A stretch of 64,000 nucleotides of DNA from CAVYTF01 sp963708205 (GCA_963708205.1 OY970196.1:3100001-3164000), one strand, 5' to 3'; positions 26,413-36,924 are shown, counted from the first letter of the stretch. Notes: a model not told the origin generated them from the sequence alone. Numbers and translations are program-made.

Positions 26413-27471
26413 ATGAAAGATGAGGAAATAAAAATCGATGAAGTGTTTATGCAGCGATGCTTACAGTTAGCCAAACTTGGTAAAGGCAATGTGGCGCCAA
26501 ACCCTTTGGTTGGAGCAGTTTTGGTCTATAACAATAAAATTATTGGAGAAGGTTTTCATCAAAAATATGGTGAAGCGCATGCCGAGGTTAATTGTATAGA
26601 AAGTGTTGCAGAAACAGATAAAAAATATATTTCATCATCGGTTTTATATGTTTCGCTTGAGCCTTGTGTGCATTTTGGCAAAACGCCACCGTGCACAGAT
26701 CTGATCATCAAACATAAAATTCCTGTAGTTGTTGTTGGTTGCAAAGATGTTTTCACAGAGGTTGATGGCAAAGGAATTAAAAAATTAATAACCGGTGGAA
26801 TCACAGTTATAATCAGTAAATTAGAAAAAAAATGTTGGCAATTAAATAAACGGTTTTTTACTTTTCACGAAAAAAAACGACCTTATATAATTCTAAAATG
26901 GGCTGAAACTTTTAATGGAAAAATTGCAGGAACAAAAGCAAGTGAAAGATTATTGATTTCAAATGAGTTTACAAACAGATTGGTGCATAAATGGCGAAGT
27001 GAAGAAACTGCTATTTTAATTGGCACAAATACTGCGATGTTTGATAATCCACATCTCACAAATCGTTTGTGGTCTGGAAAAAGTCCGATAAGGTTAATTA
27101 TAGACAGGAATTTACGATTAGATAGATCGCTGAACATTTTTAAAGGAGATTCTCAAATAATTGTTTTTAATTATTTGAACAATGAGCATGATAAAAATGT
27201 TTTATTTTATAAGGTTGAAAAAAATGAAAACCTTATTCAGCAAATTTTGAAAGCATGCTATGGTTTGAATATTCAAAGTATTTTGATTGAAGGTGGAGCA
27301 GCTCTATTGCAATCTTTTATTGATGAAAATGCGTGGGATGAAATAAGAAAAATAGTAAACGAAGAATTAAGCATAAACGAAGGTGTAAAAGCTCCTGAAA
27401 TCAGGCTTTTAAAAATATCAGGAACAGTTAAGATTCTATCGGATAGAATTACATATTTCAAAGCTGAATAA
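26413..27471 (+). CDS. ribD: Bifunctional riboflavin deaminase/reductase RibD
   Basis: A 352-aa enzyme for the second and third steps of riboflavin synthesis from GTP. The deaminase domain has zinc ligands H56 (HAE, with catalytic E58), C85 and C94 (EPCVHFGKTPPC). The reductase domain begins near RPYIILKWAETFNGKIAG and has the NADPH-binding region SILIEGGAALLQSF. ATG start. No other riboflavin gene and no FMN riboswitch are visible; the 32-bp upstream gap has no room for one. Confidence 0.95.
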   Translation: MKDEEIKIDEVFMQRCLQLAKLGKGNVAPNPLVGAVLVYNNKIIGEGFHQKYGEAHAEVNCIESVAETDKKYISSSVLYVSLEPCVHFGKTPPCTDLIIKHKIPVVVVGCKDVFTEVDGKGIKKLITGGITVIISKLEKKCWQLNKRFFTFHEKKRPYIILKWAETFNGKIAGTKASERLLISNEFTNRLVHKWRSEETAILIGTNTAMFDNPHLTNRLWSGKSPIRLIIDRNLRLDRSLNIFKGDSQIIVFNYLNNEHDKNVLFYKVEKNENLIQQILKACYGLNIQSILIEGGAALLQSFIDENAWDEIRKIVNEELSINEGVKAPEIRLLKISGTVKILSDRITYFKAE

Positions 27472-27669
27472 ACACCTCTTTTGACAGGATATTTGATTTT
27501 TTCTTACTCTGCTATAAAAATTCTCTCTAAAATTGAATAATTCCCAGGTACTATAAATGATTAAAAGTTTGCATTCACAAGAAAAAAATACTATTTTACA
27601 AAAAAGGTAAAATCCATTTATAAATGTCACAATACCTTTATTATATACAAAGTCTTGAATAAAATACTT

Positions 27670-30600
27670 ATGAATAAAAATCTATCTATCCTTATTATTT
27701 TATTTTTCCTTGCAACAGGCAATATCCTTGGGCAATCTGTATTAAATCCAGCAGATACACTGGTTAATTATAATGGTTCAAACGAGCCCACAAAGCCACC
27801 ATCAAACCAGATTGGTAAATGGATGAGAACTAAAAGTTTAAGCTGGAATACGGATTCTTTTAAAGCGTATATATATAATGGATGCGCATTTAGGTTGAGA
27901 TTTCCGAAATCTTATGTTCCCGGTGTGAATGATGGCAAGCTATATCCCATGATCATTGTTTTTCATGGTGGCGGTGAATCCGGACCTATAACAGATAATG
28001 AAACTCAATTATTTAATGGTGCGCCACTATTAAGTGCGGATGCAGATAATGGTTCTTACGATGGGTATTTATTATTTATGCAAAGCCCGGGAAAGTGGGG
28101 CGGAAATCAATATACATACCTAACACAAATTGCCGATTATATGGTTACCAATAATAAATTGGATCCATTTAGAATAAGTGTTTCAGGTTTATCTTCGGGC
28201 GGACAGGCAGCATGGGAAATGGCATTATTCAATACAAATTATGTTGCATCCAGTACGCCGATGTCTTATGTTTCTATAGGGTATCAGGATACAAGTGTTG
28301 TAAACCAGGTGAAATTCATGCCAGTTTGGAACTTCCAGGGAGGTTTAGATGGCTCACCTGCACCTTACACAGCACAGCAGGTAAGAAATGCTATGTTAGC
28401 GGCAGGGGGAAATTATACTTATACAGAATATCCAACACTAGCACATGGTGTTTGGAATGCTGCATTTACTGATCCTAATTTTTTACCCTTTGTTTTAAAT
28501 GCCTATCAATCAAATCCATGGACATTATTCGGAAGAACCGGCTTTTGTCCGGGAACCTCTATAAATGTTACTATTGGTTTATCGCGTGGTTTTAATGGAT
28601 ATCAATGGCGAAAAAATGGAGTTTTATTAAGCAATACAACAAACACAATCAATGTCACAGATACAGGTACTTATGATGCAAGGGTTCTTCGTGGAACCAG
28701 ATGGTCAGATTGGTCTCATGTTCCTGCAGTCATCCATATTCAGGGTCCTACAATTACTCCTCCGATAACTGTATCAGGATTAATGAGTGATGTTATTCCC
28801 GCAGCAGATGGAAAAAATTATGTCAATCTTCAAATCCCAAATAATAACTATACTTCTTATACATGGAAAAAAGTGGGCAGTGATAGTGTAATTGGCACTC
28901 AGCAAATTCTGCAGGTTAATCAGCCGGGAAGTTATATAGTTTCCGCGACAGAGAAATATGGTTGTTCATCAATTTATTCACCGCCTTTTGGAGTATATAA
29001 TGCTAATGGAAATGCACCTCCAAGCCCTGCCGCAAATTTGGTTGCGACTACATTATCAAATAGTTCTATAGAACTTGATTGGTCTCAAAATCCTAAACCA
29101 AATTATCAGGAAACCGGTTTTGAAATTTATCGCGGCACAACTTCCGGCGGACCGTATACTTTTGCAGGATTAGTACCGGCAGATACAGTTATTTTTAAAG
29201 ATAATAATTTATCGCCTAATGTAACTTATTATTATAAAGTTCGCACGGTAAATAATAATGGTGCCGCAGCTTTATCAAACGAAACAAGTGCTACCACACA
29301 ATCTGATAAAACACCTCCCAGTGCGCCACCTAATTTAATACTCAATTTTACTACAGAATCTTCCATTAGCGTTAGCTGGGATTCTGCCTCAGATAATGTT
29401 GGCGTTGTCGCTTATGATATTTTTGCAAATGGAATTAAAGTCACATCTACAACTCAAACATCAGCAATTATTAATGGAGTACAACCTAAGCAGCAATACA
29501 TTATTGTAGTCAAAGCTAGAGATGCAGCAGGCAATTCTTCTCCTCAAAGCAATCAGGTTGTGGCCATAACTACATTCCAAGGATTATTATATAAATATTA
29601 TGAAGGCTCATGGAACCAGCTTCCGGATTTTACTTTGCTTACACCTGTTGCGAGTGGCATTTCTTCTAATACAAGTCTTTCTGTTAAGTTAAGATCTTTT
29701 CAATATGGAATTCTTTGGCAGGGATATATTAAAATTCCCGTTACTGGTACTTATACTTTTGGTACCACATCTGATGATGGCAGTAAATTGTGGCTTAGCA
29801 CTTATCAGCCACAAACTACCCCACTTGTTAATAATGATGGTATTCATTTAGCGAATTATAAAAATGGCACACCTATAAAATTAAATGCAGGTATCTATCC
29901 TATTAGTATTGCTTATTTTCAAAATAGTGCACAAGCGGCTATGAATGTTTTTTGGAAATGTAAAAATTTATTTGGTGATGGGAATAAACACCCAATTGAT
30001 AATCAATATTTTTCTACAGATTCAAGTTTTGGCGTAGGCAACGTACCTACACAACCAGGAACAGTAACATTAACACCTGTTTCTTTTGATAAAATAAATA
30101 TTTCTTGGGTTGATAGCAGTAATAATGAAACAGGCTTTGCAATTTACCGATCTAATTTAGGTGTTGGGCCTTTTAATATTATTTATACTACAGGTCCCAA
30201 TGTTACTTCATATACTGATTCAGGATTAACTGCTTCAACAAGATATTTTTATAAAATCTATGCGTTCAATAATTCCGGTAATTCAGATACAACTTTAAAA
30301 ATATCTGCCGTTACAAAGGTGGTACCACAGCCACCTGCGGCTGCTACTAATTTGAATGCAATCGCAACTTCATCTTCTACAATAAGTTTGTCATGGCAGG
30401 ATAACGGAGTTAACGAAACAGGATATAAAGTTTATAGGTCAGAAAATGATACTACCCACTTCAGAATTATCGGAAGCATTCCGGCTTACAGTAATTCATA
30501 TATGGACAGTTCTCTGTTTGCGAATTTGAAATATTATTATAAAGTAATGGTAACAGGTTCAGGAGGAAGTTTTAAATATTCTTTCATTGCATCTACAACT

Positions 30601-33600
30601 ACCAAAGATAATGCTCCAATAATAACTAAAATAACAACGCTGGCTGTACCTTATGGTGTTTCTACTACCATACCAATTACAGCAAGTGATGTTGATGGTG
30701 ATTCTTTATATTTTCAATCAAGTAATCTTCGTGCATTTGCTTCATTGGTTGATAACCATAATAAAACTGCATCGCTCATTTTAAATCCTGCTTCAACAGA
30801 TCAGGGTAATTATTCTTCTAATGAAATATATGTATATGATGGTTATGGCGGAGTGGATTCAACCATTTTTCAAATAACTGTAAATAATAATTATATTCCT
30901 ACAATAGATTCTATTGCTAATTATACCATGTATGAAAATGACAATATTTCCATCAATTTATCAGCCCATGATCAAAATAGCACAGATACTTTAACTTGGT
31001 CAGTTTCTAACTTGCCAAATAACTATACACTAATTCCGGGTGCTAATGGGTTTGCTACATTAAAATTACATCCTAATTATGCAGCTGCAGGTACCTATAT
31101 CATTTCCGTAACGGTTTCAGATGGACATGGCGGCGTATGTACAAGGAAATTTAATCTTACTGTTAATGATAAAAACCCAAGTCCAATTGTATACATACGT
31201 TTTCAGGATCAGGATGCAATTGGCGCACCTTGGAATGGCATAGCACACGATACTACAAACAATCTTACTGATAACTCGGGTGTAAACACAGGCATTGGAC
31301 TAGATCTTGAAACTTCCTGGTGGGCAACTTATCATCAAGGGCCAAATACAGGCAATAACTCAGGCGTTTATCCTGATGCAGTTTTGAAAGACTATTATTA
31401 TTTCGGCATCTTTGGTGGTCCGAACACAGTTACTGCAAAGCTTACGGGTTTAGATACGTCTACATTATATAGTTTTAATTTTTATGCAGGCAGTTTATAT
31501 TCCGGAGTTTCTGATAATGGCAATACAACTTACACTATTGGCAATCAAACCGTTTCTTTATACGTACAGAATAATATCAACAATACTGTATCAATAGATA
31601 GCATAAAGCCTGCATCAGATGGAACGATTTCATTTACGATGGCAAAAGCTGCAAATGCTTCAGTTGGTTATATAAATGCACTCGTGGTAACAGCGGCTTA
31701 TAATGATGGCAGCATTCCATTGGCACCACAGTCTCTAACTGCTCAGGCGGTTCCGGCTGGTATCGCACTTTCTTGGAAGGATGTGGCTTATAATGAAACA
31801 GGATATGCAGTTTATCGCTCTACTTCTGCTACTGGAACATTTAGTTTGATAAAAACAATTCCTGTTCCTAATACAACATCTTTTACGGATAGTTCTATTA
31901 ATGGAACAACAACTTATTATTATGAAGTGCAGGCACTAAGTACTCAGGGAAATTCAGCTTTTAGTAATATAGCAAGTGCAACAACATTAGATAGAATTCC
32001 AAAAGTAAATCCGATAGCAAATGTTGTGATAAGAAATAATCAATCATTACAAGTTCAGGTATCAGCTGTTGATGACAGTACAGATCATCTTACATTAGTA
32101 GCAACTAATTTACCAACCTTTGTAACATTTACAGACAATGGAAATGGAACGGGACTATTGAATATTAATCCTGTAAATGGAATGATTGGCGGATTTTCCG
32201 GCATTACAATAACAGCAACTGATAACAGCAATGCAAGTAATTCAACTTCATTTGATATAACTGTTATTGATAGTGCAAGCGCTTCGGTTTATTTGAATTT
32301 TACCACAAATATTTTAGCAGATAAACCCTGGAATAATCTTGCGGGAACACCCAGTACCGGAATAACTTTTAATAATTTGGTTGATGACAGTAATAATCCA
32401 ACAACATTAAGCGTAAGTATGCCTGATGGTTTTCAGGGAGTATCAGCAAGTGGTATGATCCAGGGAAATGGAAAAGGTATTTACTCTGATTCTGTAATGG
32501 AAGCCGGAGAATACGAAGGTTCAAATAATGCAAGAAGAATTGTTGTAACAGGATTAGCCAATACGAAGCAATACAATTTTGTATTCTTCAGTAGTCATAA
32601 TGATGGTACAAATTGTTTAACACATTTCACCATAAATAATCAAACAGTTTCTCTTAACGCTACTTACAATATTAATAAAACAGTTCAGATAAATGGCATA
32701 AGCCCTGATAGTACCGGCACTGTTACTATCAGTGTACAAAAAGATAGTACTGCATCCGATGCTATTATCAGCGCGCTTGTTATTCAAAGCTATGATTCCA
32801 CAGCATTCTTGAGTCCCGCAGATCTTCGTGTTACAGCTTCCACAACATCATCTATTTCTTTGCAATGGGAAGACAGGGATGTTAATGAAGGTGGCTTCCA
32901 GATTTGGAGAGCAAGTGATACAAGCAGTACATATAGTTTAATTAAAACGGTTCCTGCTAACAGCACTTCATTTATAGATTCCAATTTATTATCAAATCAT
33001 ACTTATTATTATGTGGTAAGAGCAGCGTATAAAGGAAATTTCTCTTCTTACAGCAATGTTGCTGCGGGACATACTTACAGTTATGCTGTCTATGTTAATT
33101 TTACAAATGATAATGACTCGCCAACGCCATGGAATAATACAAATCAATTGCCGCAATATGGTTTGGTGTTGAATAATTTTTATGATGCGACAGGATTTCC
33201 AACAGGAATGGGATTGAATGTTACAGGGCTTTTTGATGGACTTTATACAGCCGGAATGAGCACAGGAAACAATTCAGGTGTTGTGCCTGATAAAGTAATG
33301 GCTGATAGTTATGGTTTATTTACAGGAAATACTTCTTCTATTAAAATTACCGGATTAAACTATAATTTAAAATACGATTTTACTTTCTTCGCGAGTGCAA
33401 ACTCTCCTGGAGATGTAAATAGTATTTATACTATTGGTAATAAAACAGCTATCATAAATGCATCTTATAACACCAGCGGCACTGTAACTATTTATGATGT
33501 AGTGCCCGACAGCACAGGTTCTGTTAATATTACTATTGCACCGGATGGTTACAATTCTCAGTTTGGATTGATTGGTGCTTTAATTGTTCAGGGATACACA

Positions 33601-33987
33601 CCAACTAATTCACAGGCACCGGCTTTGCCAATTACTTCTCCAAAAAAATCGAAGGAGAAGGATAATTTGATGGCACCGAAAGAGAACGCGCCTATTGCAG
33701 AAACGCACACAGAGCCTTTAAGAGCAATTGGTGCTTATCCAAATCCGTTTAAAAATAATTTTACTTTGACAATTCCTGCTAAAATAAATGATGATGCTGC
33801 GGTTATTATTTATAATGCTGCCGGCAAACTTTGTTATCAAAATACATTCGAAAATTTGAATGAAGGAGATAATACTATTAAGATTGAAGCGAATGGAAAT
33901 TTTGATGCATCAGGAATTTATTTTGTAAAAGTGTTTTACAAAAAAAGTCAGCAAACGCAGACAATAGAAGTTATAAAAATGAAATAA
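27670..33987 (+). CDS. Giant secreted esterase/adhesin-like protein with T9SS sorting domain
   Basis: Start taken at ATG 27670 (MNKNLSILIILFFLATG, a signal peptide ending ILGQ); 2105 aa. Order: alpha/beta-hydrolase of the PHB-depolymerase or feruloyl-esterase sort (about 60-300; IIVFHGGGESG, nucleophile elbow GLSSGGQ near 173), an Ig-like linker, FN3 domains near 450 and 547, a PA14 domain (about 638-785; GTYTFGTTSDDGSKLW), FN3 near 794 and 885, two cadherin-like Ig domains (980-1165), then three copies of an unnamed 165-175-residue domain (about 1173-1340, 1535-1707, 1805-1976) alternating with FN3 and Ig domains, and a kind-A T9SS sorting domain (YPNPFKNNF, from about 2017). It is probably a cell-surface or released enzyme that acts on plant or microbial polysaccharide esters. 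Domain limits are estimates. Confidence 0.9.
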   Translation: MNKNLSILIILFFLATGNILGQSVLNPADTLVNYNGSNEPTKPPSNQIGKWMRTKSLSWNTDSFKAYIYNGCAFRLRFPKSYVPGVNDGKLYPMIIVFHGGGESGPITDNETQLFNGAPLLSADADNGSYDGYLLFMQSPGKWGGNQYTYLTQIADYMVTNNKLDPFRISVSGLSSGGQAAWEMALFNTNYVASSTPMSYVSIGYQDTSVVNQVKFMPVWNFQGGLDGSPAPYTAQQVRNAMLAAGGNYTYTEYPTLAHGVWNAAFTDPNFLPFVLNAYQSNPWTLFGRTGFCPGTSINVTIGLSRGFNGYQWRKNGVLLSNTTNTINVTDTGTYDARVLRGTRWSDWSHVPAVIHIQGPTITPPITVSGLMSDVIPAADGKNYVNLQIPNNNYTSYTWKKVGSDSVIGTQQILQVNQPGSYIVSATEKYGCSSIYSPPFGVYNANGNAPPSPAANLVATTLSNSSIELDWSQNPKPNYQETGFEIYRGTTSGGPYTFAGLVPADTVIFKDNNLSPNVTYYYKVRTVNNNGAAALSNETSATTQSDKTPPSAPPNLILNFTTESSISVSWDSASDNVGVVAYDIFANGIKVTSTTQTSAIINGVQPKQQYIIVVKARDAAGNSSPQSNQVVAITTFQGLLYKYYEGSWNQLPDFTLLTPVASGISSNTSLSVKLRSFQYGILWQGYIKIPVTGTYTFGTTSDDGSKLWLSTYQPQTTPLVNNDGIHLANYKNGTPIKLNAGIYPISIAYFQNSAQAAMNVFWKCKNLFGDGNKHPIDNQYFSTDSSFGVGNVPTQPGTVTLTPVSFDKINISWVDSSNNETGFAIYRSNLGVGPFNIIYTTGPNVTSYTDSGLTASTRYFYKIYAFNNSGNSDTTLKISAVTKVVPQPPAAATNLNAIATSSSTISLSWQDNGVNETGYKVYRSENDTTHFRIIGSIPAYSNSYMDSSLFANLKYYYKVMVTGSGGSFKYSFIASTTTKDNAPIITKITTLAVPYGVSTTIPITASDVDGDSLYFQSSNLRAFASLVDNHNKTASLILNPASTDQGNYSSNEIYVYDGYGGVDSTIFQITVNNNYIPTIDSIANYTMYENDNISINLSAHDQNSTDTLTWSVSNLPNNYTLIPGANGFATLKLHPNYAAAGTYIISVTVSDGHGGVCTRKFNLTVNDKNPSPIVYIRFQDQDAIGAPWNGIAHDTTNNLTDNSGVNTGIGLDLETSWWATYHQGPNTGNNSGVYPDAVLKDYYYFGIFGGPNTVTAKLTGLDTSTLYSFNFYAGSLYSGVSDNGNTTYTIGNQTVSLYVQNNINNTVSIDSIKPASDGTISFTMAKAANASVGYINALVVTAAYNDGSIPLAPQSLTAQAVPAGIALSWKDVAYNETGYAVYRSTSATGTFSLIKTIPVPNTTSFTDSSINGTTTYYYEVQALSTQGNSAFSNIASATTLDRIPKVNPIANVVIRNNQSLQVQVSAVDDSTDHLTLVATNLPTFVTFTDNGNGTGLLNINPVNGMIGGFSGITITATDNSNASNSTSFDITVIDSASASVYLNFTTNILADKPWNNLAGTPSTGITFNNLVDDSNNPTTLSVSMPDGFQGVSASGMIQGNGKGIYSDSVMEAGEYEGSNNARRIVVTGLANTKQYNFVFFSSHNDGTNCLTHFTINNQTVSLNATYNINKTVQINGISPDSTGTVTISVQKDSTASDAIISALVIQSYDSTAFLSPADLRVTASTTSSISLQWEDRDVNEGGFQIWRASDTSSTYSLIKTVPANSTSFIDSNLLSNHTYYYVVRAAYKGNFSSYSNVAAGHTYSYAVYVNFTNDNDSPTPWNNTNQLPQYGLVLNNFYDATGFPTGMGLNVTGLFDGLYTAGMSTGNNSGVVPDKVMADSYGLFTGNTSSIKITGLNYNLKYDFTFFASANSPGDVNSIYTIGNKTAIINASYNTSGTVTIYDVVPDSTGSVNITIAPDGYNSQFGLIGALIVQGYTPTNSQAPALPITSPKKSKEKDNLMAPKENAPIAETHTEPLRAIGAYPNPFKNNFTLTIPAKINDDAAVIIYNAAGKLCYQNTFENLNEGDNTIKIEANGNFDASGIYFVKVFYKKSQQTQTIEVIKMK

Positions 33988-34001
33988 GTATTGAGATAAG
34001 A

Positions 34002-34042
34002 AAATGTGAGTGAATTATTTTTTAAATCTTTCACTCACATTT
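34002..34042. terminator. Bidirectional terminator-like inverted repeat
   Basis: AAATGTGAGTGA at 34002-34013 is exactly inverted as TCACTCACATTT at 34031-34042, with a T-rich loop. The right arm is part of the last codons of the convergent dehydrogenase gene. The 12-bp perfect stem flanked by A and T runs suits termination of both genes. Confidence 0.7.
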
Positions 34043-34905
34043 AATTCTTTACTTCCGGATGGATAAGTATAAAATCCTTCACCGCTTTTCACACCAAGCT
34101 TTCCAGCCGAAACCATATTAATAAGCAAAGGACAAGGTGCATATTTAGCATTGCCAAATCCATCGTGCAAAACAATTAAAATGCTCAGGCAAACATCAAG
34201 GCCAATAAAATCTGCAAGCTGCAATGGACCCATCGGATGCGCCATCCCAAGTTTCATGATTGTATCAATCTCTTCAACGCCTGCAACACTTTCATGCAAA
34301 CTATAAATTGCTTCATTGATCATCGGCATAAGAATTCTGTTTGCAATAAATCCCGGATAATCATTAACAACACAAGGCACTTTGCCCAGTTGTTTACTTA
34401 ACGAAACTATTTTTTCGGTTACTTCTTTTTTAGTAGAATATCCATTGATGATCTCAACCAACTTCATCACCGGAACAGGATTCATAAAATGCATTCCTAT
34501 TACCATTTCAGGTCTTTTAGTGGCTGAAGCAATTTTTGTGATGGAGATGGATGATGTATTTGATGCAATTATTGTTTTCGCAGGTGTAGTCTCATCAAGC
34601 TGAGAAAATATTTTCAGTTTTAAATCCGTATTTTCTGTTGCTGCTTCAACAATCAGATCTGCATTGCTTACACCTTCTGCAATGTTGCTGAATGTTTTTA
34701 TGTTTGATAAAGCCTCTTGTTTTTGTTGCTCTGAAACTGTGCCTTTTGAAATTTGTCTGTCGAAATTTTTTGTAATAGATTGAATTGCTTTTTCTAATTG
34801 CGCAGCATTTACATCAATTAAATTTACTGTAAAACCATTCTGCGCAAACACATGCGCAATGCCGTTTCCCATTGTTCCCGCGCCGATCACTGAAATATTT
34901 TTCAT
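34015..34905 (-). CDS. 3-hydroxybutyryl-CoA (3-hydroxyacyl-CoA) dehydrogenase
   Basis: A 296-aa NAD-dependent dehydrogenase; start at ATG 34905 (MKNISVIGAGTMGNGIAHVFA) places the Rossmann GxGxxG at the very N-terminus as usual. Catalytic features are visible: SNTSSISITKIA, the H-x-(6)-P region GMHFMNPVPVMKLVEII with catalytic His, and NDYPGFIANRI. The protein is the short single-domain type (hbd/paaH-like), not fused to a hydratase, so it acts in butyrate, PHB or fatty acid metabolism. The electron-transfer flavoprotein genes in this window could serve the same oxidation route, but they are 24 kb away. Confidence 0.93.
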   Translation of the reverse strand: MKNISVIGAGTMGNGIAHVFAQNGFTVNLIDVNAAQLEKAIQSITKNFDRQISKGTVSEQQKQEALSNIKTFSNIAEGVSNADLIVEAATENTDLKLKIFSQLDETTPAKTIIASNTSSISITKIASATKRPEMVIGMHFMNPVPVMKLVEIINGYSTKKEVTEKIVSLSKQLGKVPCVVNDYPGFIANRILMPMINEAIYSLHESVAGVEEIDTIMKLGMAHPMGPLQLADFIGLDVCLSILIVLHDGFGNAKYAPCPLLINMVSAGKLGVKSGEGFYTYPSGSKELNVSERFKK

Positions 34906-34980
34906 GAGCATTGTTAGATTTTAAACGCAAGTTGTTAGAAAATTATCAAGCTGCCAAAAAGATAAAACGAAAGTTTAATG

Positions 34981-35017
34981 GTAAAGAGAAAGATGAAAGG
35001 ATTGCGACGCAACGATG
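34981..35017 (+). repeat. Dispersed 30-bp repeat, copy 2
   Basis: Begins GTAAAGAGAAAGATGAA and ends GCGACGCAACGATG. Lies in the gap between two minus-strand genes. The first 11 bp are identical to copy 5 read on its minus strand. Confidence 0.6.
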
Positions 35018-35049
35018 CTTAATGCATATTCTTTGCCGGTACAAAAAAA

Positions 35050-35706
35050 TTAATCTCCGTTATTGTTGTTATTATTTTTGAAATCGCCACGCTTCCAAGC
35101 CTGAATAAAATCTGCCCACGCCGCAGGATTAAATAAATTGATTGGTGGCTGCTGACCCATGTAATAATATTTCGCAGCATCCTGGCGCATCTTTGTGCTC
35201 ACAGCTTCCTGCCCATCTGCAGGCAAAGTGGCAAGCAAAATTCTGCGCTTTTCTGCACTTACATTTTGTCGCGCAATTTCATATTGATCGTCCGGAACAT
35301 TTGTATTTACAAAATCTCTTTCAAACTGAGCGCGTGTTGGTCTTGGACGAATAATTGTGGCGGGCAAATACGCAGTATCAGTAACCATTAATTGTATTAC
35401 GCTAAATTGATTTCCTTTCAAATTTGTTGGAATAACTACTTCGTGATCTTTAAAGCCAACGCAGGAAAATTTTACTTTATCTCCTTTTAAAACAACAATG
35501 GAAAAAACACCTTCATCATTTGTAATGGTGCCGCGGCCTTTGCCTGTAACGATAACACTTGCAGATGGTATGGCTTGCAAGCTATCTGCTGTCATTACAA
35601 CGCCATATAATTGCACAACAGAATCTCTGTTTGCTGTTTGCGCAAAAATTCTTGGACATAAAAAAATAAAGAACAATAAAGTGGTATGTTGTAAAAGTTT
35701 CTTCAT
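35050..35706 (-). CDS. Carboxypeptidase-like regulatory domain protein
   Basis: A 218-aa exported protein: signal peptide MKKLLQHTTLLFFIFLCPRIFA, then a CarboxypepD_reg-like beta-sandwich (about 30-110) with LYGVVMTADSLQAIPSASV, GKGRGTITNDEGVFSIVV and VKFSCVGFKDHEVVIP, like the plug-adjacent domains of SusC receptors. The rest (IRPRPTRAQFERDF to the Asn-rich end) is family-specific and unassigned. No barrel follows, so it is a stand-alone periplasmic or outer-membrane-associated protein; function is unknown. Confidence 0.85.
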   Translation of the reverse strand: MKKLLQHTTLLFFIFLCPRIFAQTANRDSVVQLYGVVMTADSLQAIPSASVIVTGKGRGTITNDEGVFSIVVLKGDKVKFSCVGFKDHEVVIPTNLKGNQFSVIQLMVTDTAYLPATIIRPRPTRAQFERDFVNTNVPDDQYEIARQNVSAEKRRILLATLPADGQEAVSTKMRQDAAKYYYMGQQPPINLFNPAAWADFIQAWKRGDFKNNNNNNGD

Positions 35707-35832
35707 TTAAAAAATCAAAATTAAATAAATGTAGAATGTTTCTTAATTAGTAAGCCATTCTTTTCTGTTAAAAAAAAAGAAAGCATGTGATAGTTTAATT
35801 TTGCAACATAGAATTTAATAAAATTATGAGTG

Positions 35833-36924
35833 ATGAATGAAGCTGATGTAATAAAAGCGCTTAGCAATGTGCAGGAACCTGATCTTGGCAAAGACATCGT
35901 GACGCTGAACATGGTGAAAGATATTTTGATTGATGGCAACAATGTTTCATTCACTGTGATCCTTACCACGCCTGCATGTCCGCTTAAAGAAATGATTCAG
36001 AATGCATGCATTAATGCAATAAAACTATTGGTGAATAAAGAAGCTGTTGTGAAAGTTAATTTCACTTCGCATACTACGAGCAATCGCAAGGACAACAAAT
36101 TATTATTGCCGCAGGTAAGAAATATTATTGCAGTTGTTAGCGGCAAAGGTGGCGTAGGCAAAAGTACAGTGGCAGCAAATCTTGCTTTGGCATTTGCACA
36201 AGGTGGTGCGAAGGTTGGATTGATGGATGCTGATATTTACGGACCAAGTGTACCAATTATGTTTGGCGTTCGTGGCGAAAGACCAATGATGCGCGAAGTC
36301 AATGGCAAAGGAATGATCGTACCTCTAAAAAGATTTGGAATTGAACTAATGAGTATTGGTTTATTGGTTGATGAAAAGAGCGCAGTGGTTTGGCGCGGAC
36401 CAATGGTAAGCAGTGCAATCAGACAATTTGTAACCGATGTTGATTGGGGAGAATTGGATTATTTGGTTATTGATATGCCGCCAGGAACCGGCGATATTCA
36501 TTTAACATTGATACAAACAGTTCCTGTTACAGGTGCAATAATTGTAACAACGCCGCAGGCTGTTGCACTTGCAGATGCAAAGAAAGGAATAGCAATGTTT
36601 GCGCAGGCACAAGTGAATGTTCCAATAATTGGTTTGGTTGAAAACATGGCTTATTTCACGCCCGAAGAATTGCCGGAGAATAAATACTATATCTTCGGAA
36701 AAGAAGGTGGCAAGCGACTTGCAGAAGAATATGATATTCCTTTTCTTGGTCAAATTCCTTTGGTACAAAGCATTCGTGAAGGTGGAGATATTGGAGTGCC
36801 TTTAATGATAAGTGATGATGAAATAACAAAAAAATCTTTTGAAGAATTTGCTGCAGTTACAGCAAGAAATATTTCCATTCGAAATGCACATTTACCAAAG
36901 ACAGAAATGGTTGAAGCTGACTAA
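35833..36924 (+). CDS. mrp: Mrp/NBP35-family iron-sulfur carrier ATPase
   Basis: Start at ATG 35833 (a GTG three bases earlier is possible); 363 aa. Residues 1-75 form a MIP18/DUF59 domain (ALSNVQEPDLGKDIVTLNMV, TTPACPLKEM). The ParA-like ATPase has the deviant Walker A GKGGVGKST at 104-112 and DIYGPSVPIMFG, DYLVIDMPPGTGD. In place of the CxxC cluster-binding motif of E. coli Mrp the protein has YFTPEELPENKYYIFGKEGG, a form I recall as common in Bacteroidota. TAATTTTG at 35796-35803 may be the promoter -7 box. Assists Fe-S cluster assembly or transfer. Confidence 0.93.
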   Translation: MNEADVIKALSNVQEPDLGKDIVTLNMVKDILIDGNNVSFTVILTTPACPLKEMIQNACINAIKLLVNKEAVVKVNFTSHTTSNRKDNKLLLPQVRNIIAVVSGKGGVGKSTVAANLALAFAQGGAKVGLMDADIYGPSVPIMFGVRGERPMMREVNGKGMIVPLKRFGIELMSIGLLVDEKSAVVWRGPMVSSAIRQFVTDVDWGELDYLVIDMPPGTGDIHLTLIQTVPVTGAIIVTTPQAVALADAKKGIAMFAQAQVNVPIIGLVENMAYFTPEELPENKYYIFGKEGGKRLAEEYDIPFLGQIPLVQSIREGGDIGVPLMISDDEITKKSFEEFAAVTARNISIRNAHLPKTEMVEAD

